Below are positions 40,170 to 52,757 of a stretch of DNA of 64,000 bases, piece by piece; the stretch's first letter is position 1; each line of letters opens with the position of its first letter. This DNA is from Lumbricus rubellus. Taxonomy: Eukaryota; Annelida; Clitellata; Crassiclitellata; Lumbricidae. The stretch spans positions 7,819,926-7,883,925 of the forward strand of contig OX243827.1 of the NCBI GenBank assembly GCA_945859605.1, written 5' to 3'. The translations under genes were made by a program, and so were the position numbers. The notes under the pieces were generated by a model. The model saw nothing but the letters and a program-made list of their open reading frames with translations. It was not told the DNA's origin and made no database searches.

Positions 40170-40970
40170 TTACACTCAACATAGATGTGAACTTTTCGAC
40201 ATTTTCTGACTTGATCTAGTCTACAACCAACTGTTTTGTAGAAATCTATTCGCCAAACACCATTGTTTTTGATTTGTCAAAATTCATACTTTCATACATC
40301 ACTTACGTACATAAATCCACACTGTATTAGATGCAAACATAGGCCTACATAAATACCGTACGCGCATGCATTTATGTATGCATACATGCATAGGCCTACA
40401 TGTATATACTTTAAAACATTGGCCTACATTTTAATCATACAGGCGCATAATTCGCATAGTTGTTCAGATCTTGCGCGTGAAGTTCATAGTGAATATTTGG
40501 CCTAAAGGGTCTAAACCTGAGACATTTTTAGTTCAAATGAGCAAAAATGCGTCGATTAAAATATCTCCATTTTTATATATGAGTTTGTCTGCAATGAGTC
40601 ACACAATACGTCCTTCCTCATCTCATCGAATTGACATATTTAATATAGATGACACGCTCCACTCCTAAAGGGATGGCACATTCCAAACGAAAGAAAATAA
40701 AATTAAAATAAAAATGTAAACATTTATCATTAGATTTAATTTAAATATGCGAGCAGAAAATGTCTACAATCATAAAAATTATTATATCAATTGAAGTTAA
40801 GTAGATGAAGAGGAGGAGGAGGAGGCGAAAGAGGAATACATAAAGGAAGAGGAAGAAGAAGAAGAATTAGAAAAGAGAAGGAGGAATATTGAGTGTGATA
40901 CGTTTCTGCGTTAGCGACTTAATACTCTTAGGTAGTCGACATCTACAATGTACATGTGGCCGAACTTACA
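40170..40970. other. unannotated non-coding stretch
   Basis: Contains a GAGGAG/GAAGAA purine patch at about 40808-40885. No gene recognised. Confidence 0.45.
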
Positions 40971-40974
40971 CAGC

Positions 40975-41245
40975 ATTCACATTTGCACTCACATTTACAT
41001 TTACGATCACATTTTATATTTGCAGCCACATTAATTTTTGCGTTTGCAATCACATTTACCTTTACATTCACATGTACGATCACATTTAAATTTACAATCA
41101 CATCTACGTTATTTTGCAATCAAATTTACAATAATATTTGCAATTGCAGTGATTGCACTCATAATATTATTATTTATATTTGCTAACACATTCATACTTG
41201 CAATCACATTTACAAGCACATTTACACTTGCATTCACAATTCCAA
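40975..41245. repeat. 12-bp degenerate repeat (CATTTACAATCA-type)
   Basis: Many imperfect copies of CACATTTRCA with 12-bp and 6-bp spacing. The Phe/Thr/His-rich frames across it are artefacts. Confidence 0.8.
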
Positions 41246-41249
41246 ATGA

Positions 41250-41824
41250 TTGTGTATTTGAAGGAGCTGGCCTGGAGCCTTTCAAACTCCCGTAGGCCTA
41301 CATGGTCTCGCAATAGTTCTGCTTATTGAAATCACGTCTCGTGATAAAATTCGGCGTTTTTTGTTGCTAAACGTAACTTGAGCGTGCGTGCGTGGCTGGC
41401 CAAAAAGTTTTTTTCTTCCGCTTGCGTTCCGATAAGGCAAGACAGATAAGGAGCCAGAGGAGGTATAGGTAGCCCAAGTATCAGGTCAAAGTGCGAACAT
41501 CATGCAGGCAGCAGTGTATACAGAGGGAAAGTGAATTGCGAAAGAGCCTGTGGTCTTGTTTTCGTGATAAGGGTGCTTGGTTTGTGTCATAAAGGGTGAC
41601 TGTATACAGTGTATAGGCTACAGCTTAGAACTATGTCGTTACCCCTTTTTGTGGGGTGAGTTGGAGCTCGCCTGAAAAACCACGGCGAATGAACATCAGA
41701 GGATTTTCTTGGATTAATCAAACGATCTCTGACAACAGAGAGGTATGAATAAAACTGGAGAAATTGACAAGAAATTCGCGCCGAAATGGAGCAGATGATA
41801 TAATAAGTATTATCATATTATTTT
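41250..41824. other. unannotated non-coding stretch
   Basis: No recognisable gene or repeat. Confidence 0.5.
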
Positions 41825-42169
41825 TAAAGTTTTATGTAGCGCCTCTTCAGTGTAGGCTAATCAGAAGCAATCCCGACCTAACCACGGATGAATATAATGC
41901 ATGTTTTGAGGTTCTAAAGGAACAGAATGGAAAATACAGGAATGTGTAACTGTAACAGGGAGGGCATTCCAGGTTGTAGGACTAGCGACCGAGAATGAAC
42001 GGTTTTGAATTAACCGAAGGTTAGTTGGACAGATGGGTTGTTGAATTGAGGAAGGGATGAGCATTGGGATGGCTGCAAGGCCGAACGGAAAGAAGGACGG
42101 GCAAAAAAGATGACAGAGAGGAGGTAATCGTAATCGTAATCGTAAACTCGAGATTAATGCAGCGCCCAT
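41825..42169 (-). pseudogene. LINE ORF2 C-terminus and 3' tail, second copy
   Basis: Minus-strand frame includes LRLIQNRSFSVASPTTWNALP, again the CR1/L2-like terminal motif. It ends near a GAAGAGGCGCTACATAAA tail that matches the SINE 3' end. 5' truncated. Confidence 0.75.
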
Positions 42170-42485
42170 AAAAGTGAAGTCGCGGGACCCAGCTTATTCA
42201 AAACAAGGCCGACAGGAAGACGCGGAGAGACAGGTAGGCAGGCAGATATTCACTTGGCTATTTGTATGATGCTGGATGAGAGTTTAAACGGCAAAGGAGG
42301 TAGAGACTAGAGAGGTAAGTGGATGAATGAGGACAATTTTGATATGTATTTTAATAGAGCAGTCTTATTAGTCTCGAGCGAAATGCTTGCGGAGACAGAG
42401 TGAGAGGTAAGGTCGGATAGATAGAAAAAGGACTAAGAGGCTATAGACAGAAGGAAGGGATGAGAAAGGAAATGGCCAATGAGAC
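42170..42485. other. unannotated non-coding stretch
   Basis: Purine-rich, with short AGGCAGGCAG-type words. No gene. Confidence 0.45.
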
Positions 42486-42560
42486 TGATGGATGGATGGA
42501 TGGGTGGATGAATGGATGGATGGATGGATGGATGGATGGATGGATGGATGGATGGATGGA
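42486..42560. repeat. (ATGG)n microsatellite
   Basis: About 18 units, few interruptions. Confidence 0.95.
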
Positions 42561-42635
42561 AAGACTGGTGGGAAAGACTTTAAAGACTGCGGTGAATTTA
42601 ATTTATTTAGACTATCTTATTTATTTCTCGCATTT

Positions 42636-42841
42636 TCTATAGCGACTCTTCAAGCTCTCACTACACAGAGGCGCTCCCGAATGCAGCGCGGACAATGCAT
42701 CGAGGTTTCACACCGAAGCGCACGAGCAATTGCGACTGAAGGACATGCTCAAGGTCCAATACGCGGTGGCTTGAGGTGGATTCGAACCTGGAACTCTCCG
42801 GCTCCATGGCACCGAACCCACCAGTACACCACCGCGCCCCA
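42636..42841 (-). repeat. tRNA-derived SINE, copy F (near full length)
   Basis: Reverse copy ending in GGTGTACTGGTGGGTTCGGT and CACCGCGCCCCA at its tRNA-like head. The B-box GGTTCGAATCCACC is intact (minus strand). Confidence 0.9.
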
Positions 42842-43586
42842 CAATGAGTTGATAATCATATATTGTCTCATAGCGTGCTGCATTAGTGTCTACTTATCTA
42901 GCCAGTAATACTTGTGAAGGAACGACGTTGCAAGATGGATTGATCTGATGTGGAATGATAAGAGCAGAAAGCAAGGGGAAAGAGAAAAAGGTGACTAATT
43001 GGCCACAACGCTAGATTGACGATAGACTCGCATTCCAATGAATGTATACGCATCCAAAGTGAACCCAGATGTGCGTTAATGTGAATTTTAAAGGAATCTA
43101 AGGAAGTTATGCATGCAGCAGCAGATATACGGAAGATAAAGAAGCATCTGAGGTTACTTTAGCTTCCGCTCATGCATAGGCCTAGGCATATAATATCGTC
43201 GCCCGATTACAAGCTTAGTCTCGGCTTTTGGCCAAGGCGATTCAAATAACTGCAATAAATTGTGTTGTTGCCAATTGGTTTTTTTTAATGAATCAGAGTC
43301 ATATTCTGTGTTCATGTGGGCCAATATCTGATTCTTCGTAAGTGCGCTTATACAATTAATGTCATGGTCCATGTAATATTATGGGTTCGTGAGAATACTT
43401 GTAGGCTATAGGCTTGGTGTCTAGCCAGCCTCGGGTTAGAGGAATAATTATTTATTGCTAAATGTATGACAATTGCGTATCTATAACTTCTTGTAACCTG
43501 TGTGTAGGGCCTATACGGCCCTATAGCCTACCTGAAGGATTATTGCATGTCCATTCCTTCTAACTATTTCTTCTTTCCAACTACTT
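42842..43586. other. unannotated non-coding stretch
   Basis: No gene or repeat recognised. Confidence 0.5.
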
Positions 43587-43735
43587 TGTGGGGCGCGGTG
43601 GTGTAGGGGTGGCGTCGTTGCCATTGAGCCGGAAGGTTCTAGGTTCGAACCCACCTCGCCGCGTAAGGACCTTGGGCGAGTCCTTCACTCACAATTGCTT
43701 AGCGCTTCGGCGTGAAACTCCGATGCAGTGTCCGC

Positions 43736-45007
43736 CAGTGTTTAATCTAGTCCCCGTCCTCTGGGGGGGGGGATTCAGGTTTCTGGGGGGGAGACAATTG
43801 AGCGTCCGAAGGACGCTCGTGAGGCGCGTAGCGCCGAGACCGAAAAGGGGAGGGGTATGGGGAGGGGGGATTGCCCCCTCCCCCATCAGAAATTTTTGGA
43901 ATTTCCACATTGCAAAGGCAGCATTTTATGGTGTCTTCTTAACAAAAACCTGTACTTTTTGAGAGCCTCACCAGAAATTTTTGGAATTTCCACATTGCAA
44001 AGGCAGCATTTTATGGTGTCTTCTTAACAAAAACCTGTACTTTTTGAGAGCCTCACCAGAAACTTTTGGAATTTCCACATTGCAAAGGCAGCATTTTAAG
44101 GTGTCATCGTAACAAAAACCTGTACTTGTTCAGAGCCTCATGAGAAATTTTTGGAATTTCCACATTGCAATGGCAGCATAGTATGGTGTCTTCTTAGCAA
44201 AAACCTGTACTTTTTGAGAGCCTCACCAGAAACTTTTGGAATTTCCACATTGCAATGGAAGCATTTTAAGGTGTCATCGTAACAAAAACCTGTACTTGTT
44301 CAGAGCCTCGTGAGAAATTTTTGGAATTTCCACATTGCAATGGCAGCATATTATGGTGTCTTCTTAACAAAAAACCTGTACTTTTTGAGAGCCTCACCAG
44401 AAACTTTCGGAATTTCCACATTGCAATGGCAGCATTTTAAGGTGTCATCTTAACAAAAACCTGTACTTGTTCAGAGCCTCATGAGAAATGTTTGGAATTT
44501 CCACATTGCAATGGCAGCATTTTAAGGTGTCACCTTAACACTCATTTTAGCAGGATTGTGTCACATAATATTATAATAGTAATATTTACTATAACCATAT
44601 AATATTAAATAATATTACGGTATATTATATTATAACAGTTAATGTAATGCGATGATGTAAGCAGCAGCTAAAACTATTACCATTTTGCCAAATTTTTCTA
44701 GAGGAATGTCATCTCTGTTTTTAGTTAGACAAAAATAGTGTTTATACAAACATATACAGTAAGTTATACTCATTGCAACATGATAGTATCATATATTATG
44801 TTAGTAAAATTAATAATGTCATTATTTATAATCATAATTGTAATAGTAATTAATATCACCGTATATTATAACACTTCATGTAAAACAATGATGAAAACAG
44901 TAAAAAATTTATCATGTTGTCAAATTTTTCTGGGGGGGGGGGGAAATGTCAATCCTGGGGGGGGGGAACTTTCCCCCCCCCCCCAGAGACGTCTAGATTA
45001 AACACTG
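43736..45007. mobile_element. 1272-bp TIR element with satellite core
   Basis: Termini CAGTGTTTAATCTAG and its inverse CTAGATTAAACACTG. A target duplication of 7 bp is seen (8 bp if the terminal C is not counted). Next to the left end are poly-G tracts and the perfect hairpin GAGCGTCCGAAGGACGCTC (43799-43817). Poly-C/poly-G tracts also sit next to the right end. The middle is an 85-bp tandem array. No transposase. Related ends occur at 55160 and at 63949. hAT or P-like is possible from the duplication length. Confidence 0.85.
43890..44545. repeat. 85-bp tandem array with 170-bp higher-order period
   Basis: GGAATTTCCACATTGCA recurs at 43898, 43983, 44068, 44153, 44238, 44323, 44409 and 44494. 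From the third unit on, two subtypes alternate: CTCACCAGAAAC...AAGGTGTCATC, then CTCATGAGAAAT...ATGGTGTCTTC. Confidence 0.93.
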
Positions 45008-45092
45008 TGTCCGCTCTGCATCGGGAGCGCCTCTGAGTAGAGAAAGCTTGAAGGGGCGCTATAACAAGTACACATGCAAACAAACAAAACAA

Positions 45093-47513
45093 ACCTCCCT
45101 CAACCCAGAACTCCACAGTGCAGCCGAAAGTTACACTGTGTCCAACTTTCTGGAATAGGTCGTATAGGCTACACGGCATTCTACGGCATGAGCTGCTTTG
45201 TCTTTCCTTGTGCCTCTGTTCTGTAAGAGCTTGAAAACCGTTTCCATTCTGGTTCTAACCGTTCTAGTACTTGGTCGTTAAATCGAAAGCACCTCTAATT
45301 GTGAGTCCTTCGCCGAGAATGCACACAGAAGTCTCAAAAATATCGTAATCGTAACTGTAATCTTTTGTAAGAAACGAGTTATCGTAGGCCTAATTGATAA
45401 TTAATTAACGATGTTCAATAAACTATTATATATAGTCATAACCTTTAGGCGAATTGTTTCAATGAGTCTGCTCTATTGGAATTGCCGATGTCATTTTGTT
45501 GTATGTGAAGTTGTGAACCATTAATTTTCTTCTGTGGATAAGAAATATATATCTTCTGTCATTATAAGTGATTTATCGTAAAGAAAAGAATGTATCCTAA
45601 TGCGGGAAAATTTATTTACGAATAGAAATTTTTCTTCTTTGAAACAGGTGAAAAATTGTAATGGATGTGTTTCCTAATGTGTACAAACAATCGAAATGAA
45701 TTTGTTCCACATCGAAGTAATGAATTGTTTCGTTATAATATGCGTGCACTGTTGAAAAGAAGAATGTACGTTTCATATATATATATATATATATAATGAC
45801 AGTATAGATTGATTGGAATCCACTGTTGGCATGTCTTTCTTCCGTCCTGCGACATTTCCGCCACAAAGAAATTCTCTCGGACGTTATTACATGGCTTTGC
45901 TTTACGAACCAATTATGCCTTTGCTCGTTTTGACCTCGGTTATCATTGCTGTCCTGCGCCTATGACAATGCACATTGAAGATAATAAATGCCTCTCACAT
46001 ACAACAAAATATAATACAATGCGCTATATTATTTTTCATGTTTTGACCGCATGCTATAGGTTTTTTTATTGCGTTTATGGGCCTACAATTATAGTCGTGT
46101 CGGAGAATTTTTTGGCGAGGTTTTAATGGTCTTTAATATGAATGCGAATGGAAGTATGTATGGAAAAACAAGTTGAAACAGCAGTTAGGCAATTTGTATT
46201 TTATATTGCCCTCCAACAATGGTTCAGTTGTGTTTGCATGACCACAAGATAAAGTGCTGCGACCTGTGCGTGAAGGACTTGCTCATTTATCGTAATGCTT
46301 AAGGTGACTGCGTATACATGCATAGCTGCCTCAAGAAGGTTATTATTATTATATAAAATTATTATTGCTATTAGTAGTATTATTGCTAGGGGGCTAAACC
46401 CCCACCCTAAACGGCGCTCAACCAGCCACATTCCGTCCGACTTATCCATAAGAAACCTGTTTTGCAAGTCTTTAGGCTATGTTATATCATTGATCAATAG
46501 CCCTTCCCAGTTTTGTCCAAACGTATACGTTTAACCCCCTCTTCTGACAACCGTTGGAGATATTTCTTCCACTCCTCCCCCAAAATTAGTAGACACCACT
46601 GAACAGACATATCCGTCATAGACCTGCCTGGGGTACATCTGTCAGCGACCAGCAAGTCCCGAACAGGGCTGATAGATTCAATCGCTTTGTGATGAAGGCA
46701 TTCGCGAGCCAGTTGCTTCCCAAGTTCCTCACCCCTAGAAGCAATGCCGAAACCGCAAGAGTCTCACCGCTTACATCACTGCTTTTTTATAAGGGTTAAT
46801 AGCTCCGAGATTCCTGATCAACGCGTGGTCGGAGTTGGTTTCCGTTCTTGGGAGGGGGCTAACCCCGAGTCCGGGCCTTCTTAGGGGGGGCTAAACCCGA
46901 AAAAGGATATAATTTTCATGGTAAAAATGTTGAATCTGGGCCTTCTTGGGGATGGTGACTTGAGCCCCACTACCCCATGGTAAACTCCGCCCATGGATCA
47001 ACGGTCATGCAATTGCCGTAAAAATATTTCCGTCTGGTTGGTATTATAAAGCTTTCGATGCCGTTTGAACTTGTAGTGAAGGGAGTCGTAGAACGACACC
47101 TTGGAGTGCCTTACACAAGAACACACGGAACCCGACATAATCGTGTGCTCTGTACACTTAAGAGAAGTTAGAACCGCTTTCAAAGGTTCTCACAAAGACA
47201 TATATTCGCGCGATTTCAAAAGGACTGCCATGAGTATAATTTATTCAAAAATATTCATGGTCTATTTTAAATAACAAATATCGCATAGACAAGCAGCCAA
47301 TTAGGCCTCTATTTAATTGCTTATTCATGCATGCATGTATTAGCTACTAACATGCTTAAGATGCTGAGAGAACTGGTCATTGCCAATTGCATGTCACATT
47401 GTCACATGCCAAAAGTCACATCGAAATTACGAAAATAACTATGTTGGGATACAAGCATAATTTTTCGCAGCTGTCTGGGGCGTAAGTAAGAAAGGCGCCT
47501 CTTGAAGCATTGC
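45093..47513. other. unannotated non-coding region
   Basis: 2.4 kb without a recognisable gene. It contains (AT)n at 45775-45796 and short palindromic GGGGGCTAAACCCCC-like words near 46388-46403 and 46855-46900. The longest open frames have no domain. Confidence 0.45.
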
Positions 47514-47521
47514 CTATTCCT

Positions 47522-47627
47522 CAGTGTGAGAATTGTGAAAAATAACTGGAGGGTTGGACCATTATCCACTTTATCTAAGAAATACTGGGAGGTTGAAGCC
47601 CCCAACCCACCGGCAATTCTCACCCTG
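47522..47627. mobile_element. 106-bp MITE, CAGTGTGAGAATTGTG family
   Basis: Perfect 8-bp duplication CTATTCCT (47514-47521 and 47628-47635). Termini CAGTGTGAGAATTG and inverse CAATTCTCACCCTG, with an internal GGTTGAAGCCCCCAACC hairpin. Relatives at 54241, 59364 and 61330. Confidence 0.88.
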
Positions 47628-47794
47628 CTATTCCTCAAGGATGGATAAAATCAGGAAATATATAACCAGGGACGAATAGAATGCAGGTCTCTATCTCGTG
47701 GCGAAATATATTTCTATATAGAGGCGCAAGAGCCTCAATCCGAACTATCGCATGGTGGTCTGTTGCTGCTGCATGAGAAACAGACGTCCGAAAC

Positions 47795-48180
<386 letters not shown>

Positions 48181-48290
48181 GAGAAGAAGGAGGAGGAGGA
48201 AGAAGAAGTTAAGCAAAAGGAAAGTGATGCTGATGACGAGGAAGAAGATGAAAATGAGAATGAAAAGAAGGAGGATATGAATATGAGGAT

Positions 48291-48727
48291 CAAGATGAGA
48301 TTGACACTGAGAATGATGTTAAAGAAACGATGAGGATAAGTAGTACCAGGTAGGCTATGTAGGGAGGTAGGCTATGTAGGGTAGACAACTCTAGTTTTTT
48401 TTCTAAGATCGTGTGTGACAATTAGGTAGGTTACCTGCAGCTAAGCGACAAATTATTCCACCGGAAAATCGCTGCAGTAAAGCATCTAACCCCTCACCCC
48501 CACCCCTCCCCAAAAGAGTAAACTCCAAGATTTATTGCATAAAAGTGCGACCTGCCGCATTATCATTCTGACCAGGCGCTGAAGTTGAGTAGGTGCTGCA
48601 AGATATAGTTTTTCAGCTATATGCCAAGACCCACCTGTTCGGGTCCCTTCTGCAGCCGCGTACTTAGCGCTTCTGGGGTTCCCTATATAAACTGATGCAT
48701 GATACATATACACAGCGATTGTTAACT
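48291..48727. other. unannotated non-coding stretch
   Basis: Two copies of GTAGGCTATGTAGGG near 48347-48382. No gene. Confidence 0.45.
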
Positions 48728-48830
48728 GCTGACTGACTGACTGACTGACTGACTGACTGACTGACTGACTGACTGACTGACTGACTGACTGACTGACTGA
48801 CTGACTGACTGACTGACTGACTGACTGACG
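48728..48830. repeat. (GACT)n microsatellite
   Basis: About 25 uninterrupted units. Confidence 0.97.
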
Positions 48831-48869
48831 AAAGCAACGATATTATGTACTACAGACGAAAGATAAAGA

Positions 48870-49130
48870 AGCCTTGATAGATGGTGGGAGAACAGGTCAA
48901 TGCTTGGGTCCATACGAGGACGCCAGAGAAAATGGAATGGCCACATCATGAGGGGTTACGCCATAAAAAGAGATATAATCGAAGGGAGAATGGAGGGGAA
49001 AAGACATGGGGAAGACCAAGAACGATGCTACTGGAATGGATGATGAAAAATGAAGGCTGGGGAGGCCTGAAGAGAGAGGCACAAAATAAAGAAGAGTTGG
49101 ACATATGACCCTGCAGAGAACGAACAATTA
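48870..49130 (+). pseudogene. decayed RTE-like LINE C-terminal fragment
   Basis: Plus-strand frames give KWNGHIMRGYAIKRDIIEGR and, after a shift, GRPRTMLLEWMMKNEG. Together they match the typical end of RTE-class ORF2 (RKWLGHIMR...EGK..GRPR). Shifts and stops show it is dead. Confidence 0.7.
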
Positions 49131-50179
49131 ACTTGGTAAAAAAACTACATTGTTTTCATTCTATAGTTGGGCTTTAACAGAGGTTCACCCGCATAATATA
49201 TTTCATTATCTCAATTTTAGTTTCACCAGCAATATTTCAATCTAAATTATAAGCCTTTCCTGACAATCATTATCATTCGCTTTATCATGTCACCAGAACC
49301 ATTTGCCTTAATTGTCGTCAATTCATGTGTTCGAAAGTAACAAATAAATACATAAACAAGATTAATAGTCTAAATTTTGTATAAAAAAATTGCATTATTG
49401 AGATGTATACGTTCTATGCAATATTATAATTGAATAAATTTGTCAGGTAGGCTAAAGCTTGTGATATATATTAATTATAGCCTATAACTATAATAGTGTC
49501 CAATATTACTTGTCGTGCGTTGGGCAACACGCATATGATGTAGCAAATGGTCTTCGGTTCAGGAAGCCGTTAAGATTTCAAACAGTCCGTAAATTCACTG
49601 CGGACACCGTGAGATAGACGTATAAGATTGGACGAACTCGCACGCGTCTGAACTTTTAGATATCATCCGGAGTTTGATGGTTATCAGAGACCAAGCGCAC
49701 GACTAATTGTGCTTCTGATAATTATTGTAGAAGGGCCTAACAGAGACAAATCGCTTCGTATCGTTCGTCCTTTGGTTACAAATTCGCTTTTCTTTGTGTG
49801 TATGCTACGAAAAAAAAACCTAAGATGTATTTAGAGTCGTTGGCAAACCGTTCTAAGTCCGGTCTGCGCGTCTGTGAGTAATAATGGATAATTTTCGCCA
49901 ATTAATGCAATTAGAAACGCGGTAAACTTTTACATTTGTCATACAGCTGTGTGTGGCGTGCGCCTGCTCTCTCATGAAAGATGCTTTCCTTCTGTAGTAA
50001 CATTTATAATAATAATAATGTGGCCATAAGACAGAAATGCGTATGGGGAGAGAGTGCTATTATGTCGAGGAGACGCAGTTTTGTCTGGTGGTCCAAGAAA
50101 GCATACACAGAATCTCTGGATGCATGCAGTATGCACAGTATTTGCATTGCTTCTAATAGCCTACTGTGCTGTAATTGAC
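49131..50179. other. unannotated AT-rich non-coding stretch
   Basis: No gene or repeat recognised. Confidence 0.5.
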
Positions 50180-50291
50180 ATTATCAGCAGCAGCAGCAGC
50201 AGCAGCAGCAGCATCATCGTCGTCGTCGTCGTCATCATCATCATCAACATCATCATCATCTTCGTCATCATTATCGTCATCGTCGTCACCG

Positions 50292-50380
<89 letters not shown>

Positions 50381-50384
50381 TTCG

Positions 50385-50420
<36 letters not shown>

Positions 50421-50505
50421 TCTTCGTCATCTTCGTCGTCATCATGATCGCTATCGTCATCATCATCGTCGTTGTCGTCGTCATCATCATCTCGCTGCGC
50501 AATGA
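50180..50505. repeat. (ATC)n/(GTC)n compound microsatellite
   Basis: Starts (CAG)n, then CATCATCAT with GTC and TTC interruptions. A block containing CTTCGTCATCATTATCGTCA occurs twice (about 50260 and 50380). Confidence 0.96.
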
Positions 50506-51535
50506 ACAGGTCCATGCACAGAGCAGGCCTAGTTGTTTCAGAGGAGACTCTAACGGTCTAGCTTCAATTCGGCCATCGTGTTCTACATTATCCGCGTCCT
50601 TTGTGATCACTTACAAGTTTACATTACTGTCAGTAGTAATATGCCCGTATAATAATTCTATGAACCTCTTGGCAACACTAGTGTCTCATCTAAGCAGACA
50701 TTTCGTTATAAACCGATTAAGCATGCAGACGTTTTGGCTTAGACGTATAGTTTAGGTGATTGGTCGAATGAGTGATGGAATTAAATGATGAACCGATTGT
50801 CTTATAGAGAAGCTGGACAGACAGGCGACAGCAAATTACCATGAACCCCCCACCCCTATAAAGGGAAATTGTGTGAGGTACAGTGGCCGCCATGCCCGCT
50901 GTGGGTTGGGATGAATTGATTAAGGATGCGCGGGTGATTATACATTCAGAGTGTGGTCTTAAAAAGACCCCCTAAACGGTTTATCAAGTGCGCTATAATA
51001 GCTTCAAACGTGTCGCGGATATAGGCCTATCTTACTCATCTTGAGCGCCTCTGAGTAGAGATCGTTAAGGGGCGCTATATAAATTTATGTGGTTAATTGG
51101 TTGATCTCGTTTCTGAGCTGATTCCTTCGAAATTCAGGTCTCTTTGAATGTTGTGGAAGAGGGGTGGGCGTTCTTGAAGAGAGATGATCCGAAAGGGTTT
51201 ATCAAGTATACGTTCAAAGAACTTCAAATGAACTTCAATTTTGCGTTGGGTTAACTTGAGTATTATAGACGTGGACGACGTCTACAGACTACAGTTGATT
51301 CTGTTGTTTTCATTTGAAACGATTATCGAATGATAATTTGGTGATAAGATAACGGAGCTATAGAAATCATTAGATTATAATAGATTAAATTAGATTGAAC
51401 TTAATTTAATTTGATTTGATTAGGTCAGACGATACTAGGAGTCCGTCGAATGATATCGTATATCGATTGAATTCTCTATAGTAGCCTATACGATGTTTTC
51501 AGACCTCGAATATTTGTTGAGAATTTTATCATTCA
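50506..51535. other. non-coding stretch with SINE tail fragment
   Basis: 51044-51085 is a plus-strand SINE/LINE tail (GAGCGCCTCTGAGTAGAGA...GGGGCGCTATATAAA). An ATTAGATTAAATT-type AT-rich patch lies at about 51365-51425. No gene. Confidence 0.5.
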
Positions 51536-51620
51536 GGGGGGACCAGGTATAGCGCATTGGATAACACACCGGCATGGTCTTTTACTTTTGTCATCTTAGG
51601 GTCTAACTCCGCCACTATAG
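51536..51620 (+). repeat. tRNA-like sequence, probable pseudo-tRNA or SINE head
   Basis: A-box-like TATAGCGCATTGGATAAC and, about 40 bases on, B-box-like GGGTCTAACTCC. I could not fold a complete cloverleaf with confidence. Confidence 0.3.
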
Positions 51621-51818
51621 TCGCATTCTGCCAGTGCCAGTCTCAAGCCTGGACAAAGGAGGAGGGAGACATTAATCATCTCTGACATGGCAGTGTAACA
51701 AGCCTCTTAAGGTCTGCTAAGCTTTCATTGAATTGCTTTTGCTTCAATCTTATCATGCACCCTCACATTTATTAGCATTACATGTTTCCTGTACAGTATG
51801 TGTCTTGCTTTTTTCCAG

Positions 51819-52294
51819 GTCTCGGTGAAGGTGGCTACTACCACAACGGTTACCACAGCCACCACCACCAGTACTCGGTCACCAGCGGATACCACCACGT
51901 CTCCATGGAAACGATGATGATGGACACAGACGTCGTGGGCGAGTACCTGGGAGGGGGCGGGGGCGGCGGTGGCGTGGGTACCTACTACCCTGCCCCTCCT
52001 CCCGCTCACCCACACCCACACTCCCAGCAACTCCAGTCACCGTACCTGCAGATGCAAACCGCTGCTGAGAGGTCGTTTGGAGGTCAGTCTGGATGCTTTA
52101 CTGGAGGAGGGTTAGGAGGAGGAGGAGGAGCAGGTGGAGTGTTTGGAATTGGTGGAGTGGGTGGTAAGCTGCGAAAGGGTAAAGATGACAAGATATGTGG
52201 GGTGTGTGGTGATCGTGCTCTCAGCTACAACTTTGACGCCATCTCGTGTGAGTCGTGCAAAGCTTTCTTCCGTCGCAACGCACCAAAGGGACTC
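51819..52294 (+). CDS. nuclear receptor (HR96/NR1J type), exon with N-terminus and first zinc finger
   Basis: Begins after a CTTGCTTTTTTCCAG acceptor (phase 1; the previous exon is outside or unrecognised) and ends at a CTC|GTAAGT donor, phase 0. The first ~110 residues are a low-complexity A/B region: His/Tyr-rich, then Gly-, Pro- and His-rich. The end encodes the first DNA-binding zinc finger CGVCGDRALSYNF...SCESCKAFFRR. The P-box reads ESCKA, typical of the HR96/DAF-12 group rather than EGCKG. An ATG at 51782 could only serve as start if the acceptor is not used. The protein is a ligand-regulated nuclear transcription factor; arthropod HR96 responds to lipids and xenobiotics. The ligand here is unknown. 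Confidence 0.93.
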
Positions 52295-52366
52295 GTAAGT
52301 CATAGCACCATTCATTTTGTCTCACTTACTATTATATGCATAATTATATGTTTGTTTGTTCGTTTG

Positions 52367-52757
<391 letters not shown>

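Larger units (their letters stand above)
43587..45092 (+). repeat. tRNA-derived SINE, copy G, split by a transposon
   Basis: 5' part 43587-43735 and 3' part 45008-45092 join exactly in the SINE consensus. The word TGTCCGC is duplicated at the break (43729-43735 and 45008-45014). The insertion therefore post-dates the SINE. Confidence 0.93.

Noticed and set aside
48728..48830. Short tandem repeat considered as a CRISPR-like array
   Set aside because: It is an uninterrupted tetranucleotide with no spacers, in a eukaryotic genome.
50054..50755. 233-codon frame with Ile-rich centre
   Set aside because: Spans the (ATC)n microsatellite. The flanking parts show no domain and no splice-consistent neighbours.
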